Assembly: GCA_963920525.1 (NCBI GenBank)
Contig: OY986439.1
Span: 40,924,819 to 40,988,818, forward strand
DNA length: 64,000 nt
Direction of reading: 5' to 3'
Source of the DNA: Dichetophora obliterata
Lineage: Eukaryota; Arthropoda; Insecta; Diptera; Sciomyzidae
Below are positions 1 through 11,029 of this stretch, one piece after another. The notes under the pieces were generated by a model. That model was not told the DNA's origin. It was given only the letters and a program-made list of their open reading frames with translations, and did not search any database. Position numbers and translations under genes: made by a program. Within the stretch, counting starts at the first letter, position 1. Each line of letters begins with the position of its first letter.

Positions 1-37
1 ATTAATACATTTAGTTTTTAAGTATTATAAGCAGTAG

Positions 38-415
38 TTAGTGGGCTCATCACGTTGGCTTCGGCCGATCGGGAGTCTCGATTAGTCTTATTTTATTTGC
101 TAGTGGTCCCATCACGTCGGCCTTGGTCGGTCGGGTGTCCACAACAAAATCATTCTCTCTAGGCTCATCACGTCGGCTTCGGTCGGTCGGGAGTCCACCG
201 TAGTTAGTGGGACCATCACGTCGGCTTCGGTCGGTCGGGGTCACAACATTTTTTTTTTTATTTTAATTACTTAGTGGTGCCATCACGTCGGCTTCGGTCG
301 GTCTGGAGTCTCGACTATATTTAATTTTTTATTACCTAGTGGTGCCATCACGTCGGCTTTGGTCGGTCGGGCGCCCACAATAAACATTCTCTTTTGTCAA
401 TCACGTCGGCTTTTG
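38..415. repeat. Degenerate GC-rich tandem repeat, about 7 units
   Basis: Seven units share a core of the form CATCACGTCGGCTTCGGTCG followed by GTCGG and a short AT spacer. The core starts near 48, 110, 166, 213, 281, 346 and 399, so the spacing varies from about 47 to 68 bp. The core is far richer in GC than the flanks, and the last unit decays into AT-rich sequence. Open frames across it are repeat artefacts. Function unknown; it could be a minisatellite or the subterminal array of a transposon lying outside the window. Confidence 0.85.
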
Positions 416-626
416 TTAGACGATAGCCTGACGTACAGATATGTATACTTAGGAATTCTATTATATATATTATTTTATTGTTATTACCCTATCGTTAGAA
501 TAAGTACCAAGGCGCTTCACGCCGTATACAGACATTTGTAAATATATATATTTAATACAAATTATGTACAATAATACAAAATATTAAATAACACAGCGTA
601 GTCGGGTCTTGCCAAAGTCGTTGTCA

Positions 627-748
627 CACCGAACATCACCGAACTTCATTGAACACCGAATAAACACCGATACATACCGAACATCTCCAAACTTCAGCGA
701 ACACCGAACATCACCAAACTTCACCGAACACGGAAAGTAATCGAACCA
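627..748. repeat. Short degenerate ACCGAACATC/ACCGAACTTC repeat
   Basis: About ten imperfect copies of a 10-11 bp motif (ACCGAACATC, ACCGAACTTC, AACACCGAAT) run head to tail. They stand out in base composition from the AT-rich flanks. I looked for LTR or primer-binding signals just downstream and saw nothing convincing. Confidence 0.7.
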
Positions 749-759
749 GCGTCGGCAGA

Positions 760-2849
760 TTCACTCACGACTGTATATTTATCGTTCGTATTCCTAAAAT
801 ATTGTGTATTGTAAGAAAGACTTACTCATATGATTACACTAAGAGAAAAATATATATGATATTGTATACACTGCTAAAAATTTAAGATTTAATAATAAAG
901 CATAAAAATATCATCTGAGCACTAAAATCAACAAGTCTTCTTATTTATTTTGGACAAAAGTTTGAGGGTCTTTTGTTTGACCCTGGAGCCCCTGAGCATA
1001 CCTCAGCCTTTGAATAAAACCCCCTTACAAGTCTTTAATCAGTCCCTAAGTCAAACCTAGCGAGGTAAAAATTTGTATATGGGCATTTCCGCAGAAAAGT
1101 TTACCGTGACCAAAAAATTGACACTTATTATTTTTTGATATTATCTAAGAGAAACATTTTGATTTTATAAATTAAAGCAATTTATACATAAATTCATTTA
1201 CCATAATAATCAAATCTACTGCACTGTTTCACAAATGTAGTTTTTCTTTTTCGTAAATGTTTAGTAAATGTTTCGTCAACTTTTATTGTTTTAGTAAAAA
1301 TGGAAGATATGGGCTAAAGATAATGAAAAAATTAGGTCACTTGGAAAATAAACCTATATTATTTCGAATCCATCTACAAAAAGTTGTTGACAAAAGGTCT
1401 TGCCCAATTCAGAGAGTTTTTCAAATGTTGTAATCCATGTCAAAAATCACATCCGTTTTTTTCACAATCACAAACGTAACGCCAGCATTTTTATTTTTGC
1501 TTATTTCCTTAAATCCTTATGGTCGATTGTTGTCATTGTTTTAACTTAATTTAGTGCTATTTGATTGCTACGAAAATACAAGAAACCGTTTTAAATATTA
1601 GACTTTTTCATTCTTTTTTATAAATACTTTTTGGTACTAATCGTACGTAACGCCAGTTTAGAAATGCGCACATAGCTTGTCTTCAAAACCTATCTAGTTT
1701 TATATAAAAAAACACTGTAAAGGAAAAGTAAAAAAAAATAATTGATTTTGGGTGTGTAGAAAAATAAATTTTGCCTGCTCTCCAAATAATGCGATTATTT
1801 ACGCCTTGAATTCGTTCACAACGAAAATTTTGTTTTGCTATTAATTGTAATACGTGCTAATTTAGTGGGTGAAAAAGTTTGAGCCTATGAGACATTCTTG
1901 ATCATAAAATTACTCTGATTTCTGAATAGACAAAAAAGTCGAATTGATTCTGTTTCAAGACATTTTTACATGTTTATTATCGGAGCAGAGTATTCAAGCA
2001 AATGACGCTGTGAAAACTGAGCCAAAAATACACCTACTTAAATGAGAGTGGTTATCCAGTGATAAGTGGACACATTCCATTTTTTTCCATTGAAAAAAAC
2101 ATAAACGTTAACTTGAAAATGATTGTATATAAAGAAATAATTGGCAGATCGAAATAAAAATTTTTGTTTGCTCAAATGAAAGCTGAAATAAAAAATAGCT
2201 AATAAATTTTGATTCTTCTACTGGTTAATAGCTGTCGTTTTCAATATTTTTCATTTAACTTGCATAAAGTAATTTTACTTTATAAAAAAGTGAATATTTT
2301 AATCATCAAAAATTAAAAGTCTATTAGAAAAAGTTACGTTTTGTGGCGTCGAGACATAGGACCCAGGAGCGTAAGGCCCAAAGCGTTTTTTATGACCCTC
2401 ATTTAATGATCAATAACACATAAAGTGTTTTTGACTCCTGCAAGAGGTCATAAAAACCAAAAAATTTGTGGCATAATCCCCAATTAAAATATCATCTGCA
2501 CCACAGCTTCTCTTCAGTAATAATAAGTACATAAAAGCTCTGTTAAATAATATATTGAATGAAGTGAATTTATTCTTCCAGTAGAGTGTTTATTATTTTT
2601 CACACTTCCTGCATATAGATACAAACGCCAGAAAAACTTTATAAGCAGCAGTTTCAGCTTTGCCTTTATATTGACAATTGAATATATTCCCATAAAAATT
2701 GTTTTATTGATTCATTTAATGCTAAATTTGATTTTTATAACTTTGAGCAGTTGTAAACCGAAAAAATATCTTTAATCAATTCTCAAACATCCGTGCTTTG
2801 TAACTTAAGCGCTAAGATTTGTAAGCAAGAATATTAAAAATTATATATA
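760..2849. other. AT-rich stretch without recognisable gene
   Basis: No open frame with family motifs and no clear repeat borders seen. The words AACGTAACGCCAG (about 1474) and CGTACGTAACGCCAG (about 1648) recur, and 2340-2420 is slightly richer in GC, but neither could be assigned. Confidence 0.5.
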
Positions 2850-3664
2850 CAGGGTGCATACGGTATTTGAGAACACTCTTAATTGTGGCAGCCGTTTTAT
2901 ACATAGTAGCATGATCTTTTATTTCTTTTCACATTAACAATCGCCCATTCCACGCATAACGCAATACTTTTTTTCAAAAATTGACCTCATGACTTTCGAT
3001 TTGTTTTATTTTTGGGCTATAGGTTCCTATTAAAATTCTAAGAACATAAGTTCTTTCATTTTTTATCGCCATTCGTTAAAAAGTTATGGACCTTTCAATT
3101 CTGCAAATCGTCCGAAAACGCCAGAATTGAAACAATTTTAATTAACTGAATCTACGTCAGTTTTAATCCAATTTTTATAAATGAGGTCCGTTAGAAAGGT
3201 ATTAGAAAGTAGTTTTTGGAAAAATATATTATTTTAAAGTTTTAGATGTTAGGGTTGTCAACAGATTAAAAAAAGTATTTGCTAATTTCTCAGAAAACGC
3301 TAAATTTTTTTCGATGTTTTATTTTTTAAATTTGAAGAAGAATGTTGCCTTTAAGTCAAAAACCATAAAATTGTTGAAGCTTTTATATGTTTTTTCACAA
3401 TTTTAATTTTTGTGCTCATACCTTATCATTTGAGTCAATTTATCGCTTGTAAATTTCATAACGGTAAAGCTATTTGCAAAATTTAATCTGCAAAATGGTG
3501 TGTCTTATAAGGACCAACATTTTGTTCACAAGTTTTGATGACCTTACACTTGACCTTCGTAGAGAAAACTGGTAAATACCGAAAAATATACTTTTAATTT
3601 TTTTTAATTTTATTTGTAAAAAGGTGAACAAAATTTTGATTGCCGTATTGAAGATTATTAAATT

Positions 3665-3991
3665 CTAACTTATTTTGTTCCAAAAAGTTTTAAAATCGGT
3701 ATCAGGATAAAAAAGTTTGAGTCGCTGATATATTAAAAAATCCTCTGTAGCTGAATATCGTTGAGTTTTAATCTTCCTATTATTGATAGAAAGGAAACTG
3801 TGTAACTTTCGTGTGCCGGTTATAGCTTGCACATTTTTAAATTTTGACATCAACTCAGCTTCAACATTTTCAAAAGACTCTTTTGAGCACAACCGATAGC
3901 ATATTGTTGACTCCTTTGTTGTAGCCCATTCGTAAAGCTCTCTCGCGTTTGTTAATTGGTTTTCAAATGGTCTTTGAAGACTGCCTCTCAT
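3665..3991 (-). CDS. Hypothetical 108-aa ORF inside the DD37D element
   Basis: The ORF runs opposite to the transposase relic and overlaps its first bases. Its composition is protein-like, charged and without low complexity, and contains ELYEWATTKE, GTRKLHSF and RYSATEDFLIYQRL. It has the look of a fragment of a repeat-encoded protein, but I cannot name the family. It sits where the N-terminal half of the transposase should be, so it may belong to a second element inserted into the first. The Met at 3991 is only the first ATG after an in-frame stop; the true start could lie in an upstream exon. The alternative is a chance ORF. Confidence 0.35.
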   Translation of the reverse strand: MRGSLQRPFENQLTNARELYEWATTKESTICYRLCSKESFENVEAELMSKFKNVQAITGTRKLHSFLSINNRKIKTQRYSATEDFLIYQRLKLFYPDTDFKTFWNKIS

Positions 3992-4018
3992 GACAAACCA
4001 TCACAACTTTTTTGTTTT

Positions 4019-4539
4019 AAGACCGATCCTTCAGATGTTCCTCATATTATGCACACAACATTTCCTGGAACCGTCATGGTTTTGCGTGTAGTAAGCAATG
4101 AAGGGCACGTCATGCCACCCCATTTCTTTCTTCAGGGGCTTCGAGTGAATGCTGCCGCCTATATTGAGGTTTTCAAAACAGTTGTAAAACTCTGGATAGA
4201 TAGCGTTCGCGCTGAGATGCCATATGCATTCCAACAGGACTCTGCGCTATCACAGAAAGCCATGACGACTCAAGATTGGGTGTCCCAGAATTTGCATGAC
4301 CACGTTACCCCATACTTGTGGCCACCTAGCTCACCGGACTTTATCCTCTGGATTATCACGTATGGGGCGTACTTAAACGGAAGACCAATAAACACCCCCA
4401 CAACACGCTTGCCTCTCTTCGAGCTAGTATTGCCAGAGCTATTCCCGAAATGAATAAGGAACATCTAATTCGGGCATGCAGACGTTTCCAACCCAGAATT
4501 GGAGCTGTAATTGCCGCGGACGGGGCTTTTATTAAATAA
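4019..4539 (+). pseudogene. DD37D (maT-like) transposase, C-terminal half, frameshifted
   Basis: This encodes the DDE catalytic part of a cut-and-paste transposase. Readable motifs are GHVMPPHFF, FQQDSA with the second catalytic Asp, LWPPSSPDF, and after one frameshift near 4345 LDYHVWG with the third Asp. The second and third Asp are then separated by 37 residues, the DD37D spacing. The frame resumes to a stop at 4537-4539 (ending near ADGAFIK). The first catalytic Asp and the DNA-binding helix-turn-helix domains are not present upstream. It is a dead copy: one base is missing in the catalytic block and the N-terminal half is absent. Family placement rests on the PPSSPD signature and the D-D spacing. 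Confidence 0.8.
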
Positions 4540-4664
4540 TTGTTTAGTATAAGAGTCAATTAACTTGCTGCAAAAGTGTCATTGAGTTACAATTACTTTT
4601 GTAAAAAATACGAACAATTTAGTTTTAATAGCAATATGTCCTCAAATACCGCACGCACCCTGTA

Positions 4665-6258
4665 CATATATATATTATTCGTCTCGAGCAATACCAAAAA
4701 TGAACTAATAAAAAAAAATAAAATTAATGCAATATGTATTAAATTTTAATTTTTTTTTTATATATTTTTCTTGGATTGGCTACAAATAATGAAAAAATTT
4801 TGACTGAGTCATAAAAAATAAAACCTATAAGCATTTTTTTTAAAACGTTCATCAAAATTACTGTGGAAATATTTAATATGAAGTGATACAAAAAATTCTT
4901 AAATATTTTTCACAACTTGAGCTTTCTACTTCCTTTGTATTTTTCTAGCGCTTATGTGCAAAGACATTATTTGCAATAAAAATTTGCATAAAAATCACGC
5001 TGTGCCCATAGAGATAAAAACTAAGTGGAATGAGCTCTGAGAACAAAAATAATTTCAAGCTATTCTTAAATGTTTGCTGCATCATGTGATGATTGAATAT
5101 ATGTCAGTGAATTTCTGAGAAAAATTTGAATGAAAACATCAAAAAGGCAAAAAGCATGCAGTCATACAAATGAACACACAACACCATCACACCGTTAGGT
5201 TGTAAAAGTAAACATAACAAAATAGAACTAAACAATCTAGGTACCGATTTTAAACTTTAACATTGCGTAAACAATGTTTTGAAAAATCTTTAAAAACACT
5301 TAAGTTAAGGAATTTCTTCACCATTAACATGTTGTTGATTATCTCAAGCACACACAAAATCATTCCAACTAAGATTGTGCTAATAAAAATCAGAATCAGA
5401 AAAATTGAATATAAAAAATACATAAAACGTGACTTTGCATATTTAACATTCGCGAACTGAGAGTTAATGGAAATGGATGTACAAGTATTAAGGACGAAGA
5501 CAAATGTGCATTATACGATGACAAGGAATTTCTGGAATTTATACAATTTGACAACGAAACAGTTTTGGAGCATCACAGCTGTTGTAAGCTACAAAAACAG
5601 CAAAGAAATAAAACTACTAATAAATTCAGCTATTGAAATCACAAATGTCATGATATACTACTAGATAGATATAACCGTTAATTTACATAAACATCAGCTA
5701 TAAAACGTTTAGAATAAATATTAGAAAATACCACTTACATATTGTCATTTTGGTCGTTTTGATTTGGACATTAGTATGGGAAAAAATTCTTTAAATGAAA
5801 GAACTCCAGAGACAAAAATCTTTTTTATAACTTATCAAGAAGTACTCAGGAACAACAACAAAAAAATAGGATACAGTGATATAATACCAATTTATTAGGA
5901 ACAGCTTATTTTTGTAGAACTATTTTCTTTAGAGAGTTAAATGATTTTTTTTTTATATTAAATGTGTTGGTTTTTAAGTTTTTTTTATATTTTTCTGCCC
6001 AAAAACCAGGCTCTGATATGTTGGCTGCCCTGAAATTCCAAAATTTTTGTCTGCATCAAATCAGCAATATTTTTTAAAAAACTCAAGTCATTTTAAATGA
6101 TAATCATATTTTTATCGATTTTGAATGATTTTGTTTTTCGAAATGATTTTGTAAATGATTTTTAAGAATACTAACATTTACATAACATAACAATCAGCTT
6201 AACAAGAGCTCCTTCACTATTTCTTGTTAAGCTAGCAAGCAGAATAGGGCTCTTAATA
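4665..6258. other. AT-rich intergenic stretch
   Basis: Apart from the weak ORF at 5433-5636 nothing is assignable. Region 6070-6170 holds several copies of AAATGATTTT. Confidence 0.5.
5433..5636 (+). CDS. Possible Cys-containing coding exon, unidentified
   Basis: This 67-codon frame opens after a stop and has no ATG. It contains NGNGCTSIKDEDKCALYDD and EFLEFIQFDNETVLEHHSCC, more acidic and Cys-rich than random AT-rich frames here. A reasonable donor (GTT|GTAAGC) follows the CC pair near 5582. No convincing acceptor is seen. An overlapping ATG-started frame on the same strand looks less protein-like. It could be an exon of a long-intron gene or chance. Confidence 0.2.
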   Translation, partial: LCIFNIRELRVNGNGCTSIKDEDKCALYDDKEFLEFIQFDNETVLEHHSCCKLQKQQRNKTTNKFSY

Positions 6259-7541
6259 TTGGGGGTTGGAATTAATTTTAAAGGTTTTTTTTCGGTTTTT
6301 GAGCATTTATTTAGAAACAACGGTACAATGTATATTATTCAAAGTATTGTCCATCGTTAGCTACAACATTTTCCCATCTTTCTGGCAGCATATGGATTCC
6401 GCGCCGGAAGAACGATTCGTCTTTTGAGGCAATCCACGAATCGACCCATTTTTTGGTATCCTCGTAAGTGAAGCGCTGCTCAGCCAAGCCATGCGTCATC
6501 GATCTGAATAGGTGGTAGTCGGAAGGGGCTATGTCTGGGCTATAAGGCGGGTGGGGTAGCACATCCCTTTTCAGCGCCTCCAACGTTTCCTTGACGGTTC
6601 TTGCAACATGTGGCCTTGCGTTGTCATGTTGAAAAACCACTTTGTCGTGTCTTTTGGCATATTCCGGCCGTTTAACCTTTAATGCTCGGCTCAATTGCAT
6701 CAATTGTTGTTGGTAGCGTTCCCCAGTGATGGTTTCGTTAGGTTTTAGCAGCTCATAGTACACGACACCCTTCTGATCCCACCAAATACACAGCATAAGC
6801 TTGGCGCAATGAATATTCGGCTTGGCCCTCGATGTTGATGCATGGCCGGGTGGTCCCCACGATTTTTTTCGCTTAAGATTATCGTAATGGATCCACTTTT
6901 CATCGCCAGTGACAATACGATGCAAAAAACTCTTCCTTTTATGCCGTTGAAGCAGTTGTTCGCACATGCAAAATCGCCGTTCAACGCCTCTCGGCTTCAA
7001 CTGGTACGGCACCCAATTTCCTTGCTTTTGAATCATTCCCATGGCCTTCAAGCGTTTGCCGACCGTTGATAAGTCGACTCCCAATGATTCTGACAATTCT
7101 TGAAGGGTTTGACACGGGTCTTCATCGAGCAAAGCCTCCAATTCCTCATCTTCAAACTTTTTCGGCTGGCCCGGACGCTCTTTGTCTTCCGTATCAAAAT
7201 CACCACTTTTAAACCGACGGAACCAGTACTCACAAGTAGAAATCGATGGAGCATAGTCCCCGTAAGCCTCAGTAAGCGTGCGTTGTGCTTCAACCGCTTT
7301 TTTCTTCAAATGGAAGCACAAAAGTAAACCTTCCCGCAAATTGCGTTTTGTTGGAACGAAAGTCGACATGTTCACAGAGAAAAAAATATATGTTGTTTAC
7401 ACTTCAGTGGAATGACACATACTGAAAAATGAAGCTTACACAATGTGCTTTGAAATGAATATAGTCACAGGTGTGCCCGATGCGATCTATTGATAGTTAC
7501 GCCATCTCTTAGAAAACCTTTAAAACTAATTCCAACCCCAA
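6259..7541 (-). mobile_element. Full-length mauritiana-subfamily mariner element
   Basis: The element is 1283 bp and flanked by TA (6257-6258 and 7542-7543). Its terminal inverted repeats are about 30 bp: the left begins TTGGGGGTTGGAATTAATTT and the right (reverse complement) TTGGGGTTGGAATTAGTTTT, differing by one G and one transition at the start. Between them is one uninterrupted transposase gene on the minus strand. Size, TA target and TIR length are those of Mos1-type mariners. No internal deletion is seen. Confidence 0.95.
6335..7369 (-). CDS. Mariner transposase (Mos1-like), apparently intact
   Basis: DDE/D transposase of 344 aa that binds the element's own TIRs and performs cut-and-paste transposition at TA sites. 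The N-terminal third holds the paired helix-turn-helix DNA-binding domains (FHLKKKAVEAQRTLTEAYGD, then SESLGVDLSTVGKRLKAMG), followed by the WVPYQL linker. The three catalytic Asp residues lie in TGDEKWI, QHDNARPH and APSDYHLF, with 34 residues between the second and third (DD34D). The C-terminus reads RGIHMLPERWENVVANDGQYFE-like, as in Mos1. I chose the second Met (7369) because known mauritiana-group proteins begin MSxFVP; the first Met is two codons upstream. No stop or frameshift, so it may be functional. Confidence 0.95.
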   Translation of the reverse strand: MSTFVPTKRNLREGLLLCFHLKKKAVEAQRTLTEAYGDYAPSISTCEYWFRRFKSGDFDTEDKERPGQPKKFEDEELEALLDEDPCQTLQELSESLGVDLSTVGKRLKAMGMIQKQGNWVPYQLKPRGVERRFCMCEQLLQRHKRKSFLHRIVTGDEKWIHYDNLKRKKSWGPPGHASTSRAKPNIHCAKLMLCIWWDQKGVVYYELLKPNETITGERYQQQLMQLSRALKVKRPEYAKRHDKVVFQHDNARPHVARTVKETLEALKRDVLPHPPYSPDIAPSDYHLFRSMTHGLAEQRFTYEDTKKWVDSWIASKDESFFRRGIHMLPERWENVVANDGQYFE

Positions 7542-8138
7542 TATGTGATCGAAACGTAACAAGTGACACATTGAGAGAAACGCCAAGAACTGTGTATTAA
7601 AACTACTGTCAGTCCTAAATTTTTTACTCCAATTTGTACTATAAGCGTACACACTCACACCCATGGGCGTCCGCTGGGGGTGCAGTGGGGCTCTATGAAA
7701 TAAGGCCCCAAACTACAAATGAAATAAGGTCCCAAACATTTCTATACAAAACAACAACACAAATAATTGGGATGTTATTTCCTATTTTGGGGCGTAATTT
7801 TACTTTTAAAAAATGGGGCTTTATTTCATAATGAAATAAGGCCCCAAGAGTAAAATGAAATAAGGACCCAAAAATTATATTAGGAATTAAAAGCATGAAT
7901 ATTTGGGGTGTTATTTCGATTTTTGTGGCCTATTTCATTTTTTTTAATTAGGGTATTATTCCATTGTAAAATAGGCCACCAAAAATTTCAACACTCTTTG
8001 AGGGTCAGACTTGGATACGGTTTAGAATCAATTAAAAATTTCTCAATTGAAAAAATTTTAAAAAATATGTTAAGTTTTAATATTTTTGCCACTTAGTGAG
8101 GATATAATAAAAAATTAAAAAATAAAATTAATTGTGAA

Positions 8139-8273
8139 AAATTTCATGGTAAAAGAAGGACCAGTGAACTTATCTATGTCCTCGATCAAAAAATGATATA
8201 TAGAAAAAAATCCACTTATAAAACTATAACAAAATATGAATTTCGGCAAGAGACCTGTAAAGCAAGTGCTTAA
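8139..8273 (+). pseudogene. Possible FLYWCH-like zinc-finger fragment
   Basis: A 44-codon frame reads KFHGKRRTSELIYVLDQ then KMIYRKKSTYKTITKYEF and RQETCKASA. The spacing of L, Y/F positions and the terminal C-K-A resembles the FLYWCH fold found in MULE-type transposases and related insect proteins, but the usual W is E and one Cys is F. It is followed after the stop by another 48-codon frame starting MNFGKRPVKQ. If real, it would be a decayed coding remnant of the surrounding element. A profile comparison would decide; I rate it weak. Confidence 0.25.
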
Positions 8274-8860
8274 CCTTTTGTCGGAAGAAAAATTTTGCGA
8301 CGTTCGCACTTCACAAGATCTCTTACTAGTAGGAAAACAACTCTTTGAACTTAAATTAGACTCTATTGGAATAAAAATTTAGGTACGAGATATAAGAGAA
8401 CTAACAAAGTTTTCTTAATAATTACATATTTGTTAATTAAGATAGATTTATAAAACTATAATATCATCTAAGCTCAAACGATTTGGATTACAAATTTATA
8501 AAAATATTTCGTACAAGGGAATACTGTTTTTTCAAATTCTTGATAAGATTAATGTATTCTTGAAGATATTAATTCATTCATGTTTACAAATAAAAATAAT
8601 AGCAATTAAAGGGTGTTTTTATTTATTGTGGAGGTCATTCTTCATAAATATTTTGGGTGCTATTTCCTTAATATTGGGTTTTGATTCCGTTTTAAGATTT
8701 GAGGCCTTTTATTTTGGGGTGTATTTGCGCAGCCTTTTAAAAAAACTGGCATATTTAAGTTTAGGGCCTTATTGCATCATATTGGGGCTTATTTCGGCAT
8801 AATTTAAGAATAGTGAAAACTCAAATTTTACACTTTAAGATTTCATTTTAAATTTCAGAC

Positions 8861-9447
8861 TAGGCTTGGGCATTTTAGTTTACTAAAAAGATCGCTCTTT
8901 TTAGTTCAATTGAGTTTAATGAACTAGTTCGTTCATATAGTTATTTTAGTTGATTTAGTTCCTTCGCTCTTTTAGTTCGTTTCGTGCATTCGTTCATGTT
9001 GTTAGTTCGTTAGGTCTTATAGTTCGTTTGGTGTTTTAGATCGTTAGGTAGGTTAGCTCGTTATATTTTTTAGTTCAATAGGTCTTTTATTTCGTTTTGT
9101 TTATTCGTTCATGATCAGATCTATAAAATGAAACGAACTAAATGACCGAATCAATCATTAACTGTGTACATAGAAGACATTTACATAAAAATACTACATA
9201 TGGGTCATTCCTCACAATACTTGCCACAAAAAAAATTTTTCCAAAAAAGTTTGTTTACCGTTCATTATTGGTGCTTTATCAGCACGGGCTCAAACCATTG
9301 TTGAATAAATTTTTTCTCGTTCATTTCGATCAGACTCGCTGCAAAATTAATTGTTCTAAAAGAACGAGAATCAACGAACTAGTTCACATAGTTCATGAGT
9401 GGGAATAGTTCAATTGAACTAGTTCGTTCGTGAACTACCCAAGCCTA
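8861..9447. mobile_element. Non-autonomous hAT-like element, 587 bp
   Basis: The perfect 8-bp target duplication TTTCAGAC lies at 8853-8860 and 9448-9455. The ends are inverted: left TAGGCTTGGGCA, right (reverse complement) TAGGCTTGGGTA. Subterminal regions are full of TAGTTCGTT/AACGAACTA motifs, as expected for hAT transposase binding sites. An 88-codon frame inside (9142-9408) has no recognisable domain. Confidence 0.88.
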
Positions 9448-10782
9448 TTTCAGACCGCTCTCAAGTGGTTGGGAAGTTATAGGGTTCCAAAATTGTAAAA
9501 ATTGGCCTGAAAAACATGCGATAACTTTTTATTTTCATACAAAACTAATAAGTATGAGTATCAAAGGAAAGGCTACTCTATTACCTATTCAACAAGGCAT
9601 TTATCATAAAAATCCATGAATTACTTTTGAAGATATATTATTTTACGTGTTATGCACTGCTTACACATATCATGTACATTTTGTATTATAGAGAGAATTA
9701 TATCCAGAAGTACTTTAGACAGCGTAGCCGGTATTTGACTTACTGAGGGTTATAATCCCTGAGCAGCGGTCGAAGGCCGCCTATTAAAAAGAGAATTAAT
9801 TTGGACTTCCAGCAACATATATATATTCATATGTATATAGAAAAACAAATTTTCACATTTGGATTCACGAGTTATACTTCGTGTTTCTTAAACTACTCAA
9901 AAGATTTCATTTATTGATATCTCATTTAATAGATCACATTTAAACCTTTTAAAAAGTAACCATATTTTGTACATTTTATTTCACATTAAAAAAATTTGGT
10001 CATTTTCATATACATACTTGAAATGGTAATTTTTTTCAACTTTGAACCCCTATAACTTCGAAACTACTTGAGAGAAATTTTTCAGAAATGGACTTGGAAG
10101 GCTTTAAAACATATGATTAAAAATGTTAAAATTTGAGTTTTCATTATTCTTCAATTGTTCCTTTATTTCATAAGAACTTGTTCCACAATGAAGTAAAGCC
10201 CCAACTTTGGGGCCTTATTTCATTTTCGGTTGGGGCTTTATTTCGTCGAATTGGGGCTTTATTTCGTAGGGTGTTATTTCATATTTCATATTTTATTTTT
10301 GTTTTGGGGCTATATTTTCTGGGGCCTCATTTCACAGAGCCGCAGTGGGGCGCTTCCCCCCTAGGTGGTGAAATTTCTTTATATATTTTCATATTAAAAA
10401 AGCCGTAATTTTAAATAAAAAAATAAAAAAGCCGTAATTTTAAATAAAACAATTTTAAGCGAGAACCAAAAAGCTTCCTAAATTGTAAGTTGCGCTTAAA
10501 CTTAGAGCTTTTAGAACTTCATGAATAAAAACGTCGGTTTTAGTTGTAGAAGTGTAAAATTTTGCGAAACATTTATTTTGATAAGGTGTATCATAATCAG
10601 TCAAAAAGTCGATTTTTAACATTTTGTAACCTACGGCTTGTTTTAATTCATATGATGATATGTTTATTATATATTTAATATATTTTGAAGAGAATACAAA
10701 AATAAAATTTTTAGGTTTATTTATGAATAAAGCTGGGCTAAACCATTCTTTTTTAAATAGTATGTTGTACCCGTTGCTGTAA

Positions 10783-10966
10783 GGCCGTGTTCATATTGCA
10801 CACCCCTCTCACGTTTTTTTTTCGAGGAATCGGCTGGAAAATACTGAATTTTTTATGTATTTAAATACATTTATTTATTTAATAATCAGTATTTTGCAGC
10901 TACGTTTACGAAAAAAATTTATAGCGTTGTCTATATCACGAAAAAACGCGTAATATGAACACGGCC
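10783..10966. mobile_element. PIF/Harbinger-like MITE, 184 bp
   Basis: Termini GGCCGTGTTCATATT are perfect inverted repeats, flanked on both sides by the 3-bp direct repeat TAA (10780-10782 and 10967-10969). The GGCC..GTTC end and a TWA target duplication are typical of Tourist/Harbinger MITEs. The centre has a second weak palindrome around ATTTAAATACATT. No coding capacity. Confidence 0.8.
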
Positions 10967-11029
10967 TAATAAGTGACGATACCATTTCATTTACCCTTGT
11001 TTCACAAACACTTTTCAATACGTATTGTT

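Larger units (their letters stand above)
2850..4662 (+). mobile_element. Tc1/mariner-superfamily element (DD37D, maT-like), defective
   Basis: The left end CAGGGTGCATACGGTATTTG and the reverse complement of the right end CAGGGTGCGTGCGGTATTTG match at 18 of 20 positions and continue to about 27 bp. Both ends are flanked by TA (2848-2849 and 4663-4664), the target duplication of this superfamily. The C-terminal half of a transposase is readable near the right end (4019-4539). The left 1.1 kb does not read as the missing N-terminal half, so it has been replaced, invaded or has decayed. The whole is 1813 bp, longer than the 1.2-1.4 kb usual for such elements, which fits an insertion. Confidence 0.85.
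7690..10345. repeat. Dispersed inverted/direct GGGGCYTTATTTCAT motif clusters
   Basis: Three clusters are visible. In 7690-7980 both orientations occur (GGCCCCAA near 7840, TTTGGGGTGTTATTTC near 7902). In 8620-8805 and 10195-10345 the motif is mostly in plus orientation (GGGGCCTTATTTCAT, GGGGCTTTATTTCGT). They produce several ATG-started open frames that are artefacts of the repeat. Confidence 0.75.

Noticed and set aside
760..1020. Possible LTR end with AATAAA and a primer-binding site near 950-990
   Set aside because: No terminal TG/CA pair, no second LTR and no recognisable tRNA complement.
9690..9790. GC-richer segment with GAGGGTTATAATCCCTGAGCA
   Set aside because: Only a small palindrome; no RNA fold, coding frame or family could be supported.
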